Of a stretch of DNA of 64,000 nt, positions 60,310-64,000 are shown piece by piece. Origin of the DNA: Terribacillus saccharophilus (GTDB lineage: Bacteria; Bacillota; Bacilli; Bacillales; Amphibacillaceae). Location: contig NZ_NPBJ01000040.1 of assembly GCF_002272075.1 (NCBI RefSeq), forward strand, positions 1 through 64,000, written 5' to 3'. The position numbers and the translations under genes were made by a program. The notes below the pieces were generated by a model. The model had not been told where the DNA came from. It did not search any database and worked only from the letters and a program-made list of their open reading frames with translations. Position 1 is the first letter of the stretch; every line of letters begins with the position of its first letter.

Positions 60310-61812
60310 TTATGTTTTCGCAGGTCGCTCCAGTGCTTTATCTGCTTCTTTCGCGTTTTTAGACGCTTCTTCTCGATTCGCTCTCATTTCTTCAACTGTT
60401 TTTGTTTTTAAACGAGCAGCACCAGTATATTCTTTTGTCCGCAAACGTTCTTCCCTTTTTTGACGTTCCTTTGCTTTGTGAATGCTATGCTTGTATTGAG
60501 GCAGCCATTTTTCCTGTGCAATGAGCATGTCATCAACCATTTGCCAGATTTCTGGCGGCGTACACACAGCACCAACTAGTGGATCCATCATAAACGCCTG
60601 TCTTAAAAGTCGATCATCTCCAGTGACAGCAGCTTCGACGGCGAGCCTTTGCACCGAAATGCTCGCTTGACAAACAGCAGCACATCCAAGAGGAAGATCG
60701 CCAACCATAGGCATGCTAATGCCATTTCTATCAACATAGCCTGGAGCTTCAATGACCGCATCTTGTGGTAAGTTCGAGATTATGCCCTTGTTAATAGTAT
60801 TGAAATGGCCTCGGTATGTTCGGCCTGTTTCCAGTGCTTCAATGATGTAGGATCCGTGTTCTTGTCCCCGCTCTTCTTCGACATACCGATATGCAGGTTC
60901 TTTCATCCAATTCGGAAAGTCTTCCTTAAACCAGTTGCGACCTTCTGTACACACCCGCAGATAACCACCTGTTTCCCCATTAATCCAGGTACCTAAATCG
61001 ATCCAATCATTAATTTCTTCTACTCGTTTGCGATACCAAGGTACATATTCACTTAAATGCCCATTTGATTCCGTGCTATAGTAGCCAAAGCGGCGGAGCA
61101 TGTCGATACGAACCTTTTCTGTTTTACTATACTCAGGATGGTTCTCAAAAGCTTCAAGAAGTCCACCTGTTAAGTCTTCGCCATTGTGGTTTACTTGAAT
61201 GTACCACGTTTGATGGTTAATCCCTGCGCAGACTATGTCTACATCATTCTGCTCTAGCTCAAGCACGTCGGCTATTTGCCTATGCCCACCCTGAACACCG
61301 TGACAAAGTCCGACTGTTTTCACTCCTCCATACGTGTTACATGCCCATGTAAGCATCGCCATAGGATTCGCATAATTTAACAACAAACAATCCGGCTCAG
61401 CAACTTCTTTTATATCCTTACAAATCTCTAGCATCTCATGAATGCCGCGCTGACCGTACATTATACCACCGGCACTCAATGTGTCCCCTACACATTGATC
61501 AACCCCATAGCGCAGCGGAATGTTAATATCCTGTTCAAATGCCTCTAACCCGCCAATACGAAAAACAGAAATAATGTAACGTGCATCTTTCAACGCTTCT
61601 CTGCGATCAAGTGTTGATTGAATCTCAATTGATAATCCATTTTCACTGATGTCCCGCTGACATAGCTCTGTCACCATGTTTAAATTATTCCTATCAATAT
61701 CAGTAAAAGCAATGTCGATATCTTTGAATGCAGGTACAGCTAAAATATCCCGCAACAACGTACGCGTGAAGCCAATGCTGCCCGCTCCGATGAACGCAAT
61801 TTTAAAACTCAT
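60310..61812 (-). CDS. melA: Alpha-galactosidase, GH4 family
   Basis: A 500-aa NAD+- and Mn2+-dependent glycosidase. Dinucleotide motif GAGSIG (9-14), NYANPMAM (146-153), metal-binding C170 in LCHG and H200 in NHQTW. It hydrolyses alpha-galactosides such as melibiose inside the cell; GH4 alpha-glucosidase activity cannot be excluded. The last about 65 residues are a Lys/Arg/Glu-rich tail that the 432-aa B. subtilis MelA lacks. GGGAG 8 bases before ATG 61812 sets the start. Downstream of the AraC regulator and ABC permeases in one run. Confidence 0.92.
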   Translation of the reverse strand: MSFKIAFIGAGSIGFTRTLLRDILAVPAFKDIDIAFTDIDRNNLNMVTELCQRDISENGLSIEIQSTLDRREALKDARYIISVFRIGGLEAFEQDINIPLRYGVDQCVGDTLSAGGIMYGQRGIHEMLEICKDIKEVAEPDCLLLNYANPMAMLTWACNTYGGVKTVGLCHGVQGGHRQIADVLELEQNDVDIVCAGINHQTWYIQVNHNGEDLTGGLLEAFENHPEYSKTEKVRIDMLRRFGYYSTESNGHLSEYVPWYRKRVEEINDWIDLGTWINGETGGYLRVCTEGRNWFKEDFPNWMKEPAYRYVEEERGQEHGSYIIEALETGRTYRGHFNTINKGIISNLPQDAVIEAPGYVDRNGISMPMVGDLPLGCAAVCQASISVQRLAVEAAVTGDDRLLRQAFMMDPLVGAVCTPPEIWQMVDDMLIAQEKWLPQYKHSIHKAKERQKREERLRTKEYTGAARLKTKTVEEMRANREEASKNAKEADKALERPAKT

Positions 61813-61888
61813 TTCTTCCACTCCCTTTCTGTTTACATGGTAGCCTTTTGTTATATTTAATTGCTTTCATAATGGAGACTTTAACTGG

Positions 61889-62773
61889 TTAATTATTTAT
61901 AAAATCGTCACTTTGAAGATGCAGGCGCTGCTGCTCTTTTCGGAATTCCATCGGTGTTTGCCCCGTATACTTTCGAAAAATTGTACTAAAGTATTGCTGC
62001 GAGCTCACTCCAATATAATAAGGAATATCAGTAATTCGTATATCTGTTTGAGCGATAAGTTCTTTTGCCTTCTTCATTCGGTGCATGACTAAATAGTCGT
62101 TAATGGAACAGCCCATTGTTTCCTTAAAAACACGGTGCAAATAGCCAGGATGAAGATGTACAGCGTCAGCAATGTCTTTTACACGAATGTCTCGATCATA
62201 ATTTTGATGAATAAAATCAACAGCTTTCTTGTTATACAAACTTTGCTCAGGTGCATGGTCGTTCCGATTCGCTAATTCTGAGATGCGAATCATAAGCTGA
62301 CTCAGCAGTAGCTGGACCATAAAGTCCGAGGATGTACCCTTTTTATCTAATTCAAGAATCACACTTTTTAAACAGGCATAAATATCGTTCGAATCTAAAA
62401 ACAGCAAATAAGGCTGATAATGACTTATCATCTGCAGAAGCGAAGGCGTCTCCTCCACCACTCGCTTAAACGTAAGGTAATTCGTTGCACCCGGACGAAA
62501 TGCGAATTCCACATTTGCCATTCTGCATCGTTTCTCTGATTGCACATGTAATTTATGGGGAACATTAGCATCAATGATGATAAATTGACCTTTTTTTAGT
62601 TGCGTTGTTTCACCTTCTAATTCTATCTTGCAGGAACCACACATAACATACATGATTTCTACGGAGTCATGTTCGTGCATCTCCATCGAAAAATCTTGCC
62701 ATTCCTTGTAGTAATAAAAGGTCACAAAAGGATAGTACTCTTGCAGTCGTAAAGACTCATCGTATAAACTCAT
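61889..62773 (-). CDS. AraC-family transcriptional regulator of the alpha-galactoside operon
   Basis: A 294-aa regulator with an N-terminal cupin sensor (about 20-100, HEHDSVEIMYV) and two C-terminal AraC HTH motifs (about 190-290, IRVKDIADAVHLHPGYLHRVF, SSQQYFSTIFRKYTGQTP). Wedged between permease and alpha-galactosidase genes, it most likely activates them in response to an alpha-galactoside. GAGGGG is 5 bases before the ATG. This differs from B. subtilis, where MelR is a GntR-type repressor at the operon head. Confidence 0.92.
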   Translation of the reverse strand: MSLYDESLRLQEYYPFVTFYYYKEWQDFSMEMHEHDSVEIMYVMCGSCKIELEGETTQLKKGQFIIIDANVPHKLHVQSEKRCRMANVEFAFRPGATNYLTFKRVVEETPSLLQMISHYQPYLLFLDSNDIYACLKSVILELDKKGTSSDFMVQLLLSQLMIRISELANRNDHAPEQSLYNKKAVDFIHQNYDRDIRVKDIADAVHLHPGYLHRVFKETMGCSINDYLVMHRMKKAKELIAQTDIRITDIPYYIGVSSQQYFSTIFRKYTGQTPMEFRKEQQRLHLQSDDFINN

Positions 62774-62789
62774 TTAATCCCCTCTCTTT

Positions 62790-63635
62790 CTAGCCTTTTA
62801 CCGCTCCTGCCGTCATCCCTTCCACGAGAAACTTCTGCAAGTATAAAAAAAGGATTACGACTGGCAGGACGCTCATTACTGAGGCTGACATAATGCTTCC
62901 CCAGTCAGTCGTATACAACCCTTTGAACAAAGAGAGACCTGGCGTCAGTGTACGAAGTGAATCATCATTTATAAATACATAACCAAACATAAATTCATTC
63001 CACGCGTTAACAAAAGCAAATAGCGACGTAGAAACAATCCCCGGGATGGAGATCGGTAAAATAACGCGACAGATCATTCCTATTTTAGAGCAGCCGTCTA
63101 TCTCCGCAGCTTCCTCTAACTCTATTGGAATCGATGAGAAAAAGCTTGTTAGCATAAAGGTACATAGTGGAATTGTGAATGTCGTATACGCGACAATCAA
63201 ACTGATATGCGAATTCAAGAAGCCAAGCTGCATCATAATGATGTAAAGTGGAACCAGTAATAATACAGGAGGAACCATTTGCGAAAGTATCATCGTGACG
63301 CTGACAAGCTTGACTCCCTTAAACCGCATAAATCGGGTCAAAGCATAGGCACTAAATACAGAAAACAACAACGCTAGTACTGTCGCCGTCACCCCGACTA
63401 GAAGACTATTCTTGAAATATGTTAGAAAACCTGTATTCCAAAATACATGCTGGAAATTCTCAAATGTAGGGTTATTAATAAAGAAGCTAGGTGTTGTACT
63501 CCTCACTTCGTCTGCAGGCTTTAATGCTGTAATCACCATCCACAGAAAAGGAAAGAGACAAAACAGGGAGAAGGCAATTAAGACTATATATGTTAAAAGC
63601 TTTTGCACACGCTTTGACAGTTTTGATTCAACCAT
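62790..63635 (-). CDS. melC: Carbohydrate ABC transporter permease (MelC/MsmG-like)
   Basis: A 281-aa MalG-type permease with six membrane segments and the ATPase-docking EAA loop EEAAEIDGCSKIG. With the next permease and a binding protein outside the window it imports an alpha-galactoside; ATP is normally supplied by a shared MsmX-type ATPase. GGAGG precedes the ATG. It starts 4 bases after the melD stop. Confidence 0.92.
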   Translation of the reverse strand: MVESKLSKRVQKLLTYIVLIAFSLFCLFPFLWMVITALKPADEVRSTTPSFFINNPTFENFQHVFWNTGFLTYFKNSLLVGVTATVLALLFSVFSAYALTRFMRFKGVKLVSVTMILSQMVPPVLLLVPLYIIMMQLGFLNSHISLIVAYTTFTIPLCTFMLTSFFSSIPIELEEAAEIDGCSKIGMICRVILPISIPGIVSTSLFAFVNAWNEFMFGYVFINDDSLRTLTPGLSLFKGLYTTDWGSIMSASVMSVLPVVILFLYLQKFLVEGMTAGAVKG

Positions 63636-63639
63636 ATTG

Positions 63640-64000
63640 TTACATTCCTCCTCTGTGATCTGATTTTCGATTTAGGTACAAGTAGTACATCATAAAGCCA
63701 ATAATCATAAATGCAAGCAACAATGAGGCAAGTGCTGACGCCAAACCAATATTCAACTCTTGCATTGCAAAGCGATAAATCATGATTGGCAATGTTTCAG
63801 AGGAGTGAACAGGTCCACCTTCCGTCATCACCCAAATAAAATCGAAGTTAATCGATGTCCAAATGATATGAATCATTACCAGTACAATCGATACACCTTT
63901 CAACTGTGGAAGCGTGATTTTAAAAAAACGCCCAATCGGCCCTAATCCATCCAATGCAGCAGCTTCATAAATGTCTCGCGGAATAGACTGGAGTGCAGCT
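63640..64000 (-). CDS. melD: Carbohydrate ABC transporter permease (MelD/MsmF-like), 3' part
   Basis: The frame is open to the window edge, giving the last 119 residues of a MalF-type permease: the EAA loop YEAAALDGLGPIGRF and the final two or three membrane segments. The 5' part and presumably the substrate-binding protein gene lie to the right. Confidence 0.9.
   Translation of the reverse strand, partial: AALQSIPRDIYEAAALDGLGPIGRFFKITLPQLKGVSIVLVMIHIIWTSINFDFIWVMTEGGPVHSSETLPIMIYRFAMQELNIGLASALASLLLAFMIIGFMMYYLYLNRKSDHRGGM

Noticed and set aside
61835-61888. cre-like ATGAAAGCAATTAA upstream of melA
   Set aside because: It lacks the central CG that is nearly invariant in cre sites.
1-64000. 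tRNA, rRNA, CRISPR arrays, insertion sequences, prophage genes or a restriction/defence system
   Set aside because: I looked on both strands and saw no cloverleaf genes, no regularly spaced repeats, no transposase or phage proteins and no recognisable defence genes. YtxK is a lone methyltransferase-like protein without a restriction partner.

Overview
The window is chromosomal DNA of a low-to-moderate G+C, endospore-forming member of the Bacillaceae. Gene order follows the Bacillus subtilis dnaE-ytrHI-nrnA-ytoI / ackA-ytxK / ytfJI-sspA-thiI-nifZ-ezrA / refZ-ytsP-dgcP-rpsD / tyrS / ccpA-aroA / ytxGHJ-murC-sftA-ytpRQP-ytoP region. Sporulation genes (ytrH, ytrI, ytfJ/gerW, an alpha/beta SASP, refZ), a T-box ahead of tyrS and sigma-B-type promoters fit this. 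Genus is not provable from sequence alone; a Terribacillus/Halobacillus-like organism is a reasonable guess. No rRNA, tRNA, IS element, prophage or CRISPR array was seen.

Layout. 1-12.3 kb: dnaE, the ytrHI sporulation pair, the ytoI-nrnA operon, ytkL, an M24 peptidase, ald, ackA, ytxK. 12.3-17.3 kb: a malate module (MaeN-type symporter plus MalKR two-component system, with a quinone-oxidoreductase-like gene between), lying where B. subtilis has tpx. 17.4-27.2 kb: core genes ytfJ-ytfI, sspA, thiI-nifZ, ezrA, refZ, ytsP, dgcP, rpsD. 27.2-38.5 kb: an accessory block between rpsD and tyrS with an SDR, an RsbR-like STAS protein, a manganese catalase, two YflT-domain stress proteins, and between those two a polyol PTS operon (PRD regulator, IIA, IIB, IIC, two zinc dehydrogenases, a deoC remnant and an unannotated 48-codon membrane ORF). 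38.5-45.2 kb: tyrS with T-box, a class A PBP, ccpA and aroA. 45.4-47.5 kb: an FtsA/PilM-like actin-fold protein with a long repetitive C-terminal tail. 47.6-59.8 kb: YrhK-like gene, ytxJHG, murC, sftA, ytpRQP, a chemoreceptor, a DUF84 NTPase, ytoP, a PepSY protein. 60.3-64 kb: part of an alpha-galactoside operon (melA, AraC regulator, melC, truncated melD) that runs off the right edge.

How the genes connect. CcpA is encoded here, and a near-consensus cre overlaps the likely promoter of the polyol PTS operon. Three transcription units (ysnF-like, the 169-aa YflT protein, ytxGHJ) carry matching sigma-B-type promoters with a 13-nt spacer, and an RsbR paralogue that would feed sigma-B signalling lies in the same region. 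MalKR probably drives maeN. NifZ supplies sulfur to ThiI. EzrA, RefZ, SftA, MurC and the class A PBP all act in division or the cell wall, and the FtsA-like protein may as well.

Most of the window is conserved housekeeping sequence. The least explained items are the FtsA-like protein with five tail repeats and an in-frame 13-codon upstream ORF, the 48-aa membrane ORF, the truncated deoC that keeps both catalytic lysines, and the accessory block bracketed by two YflT paralogues.
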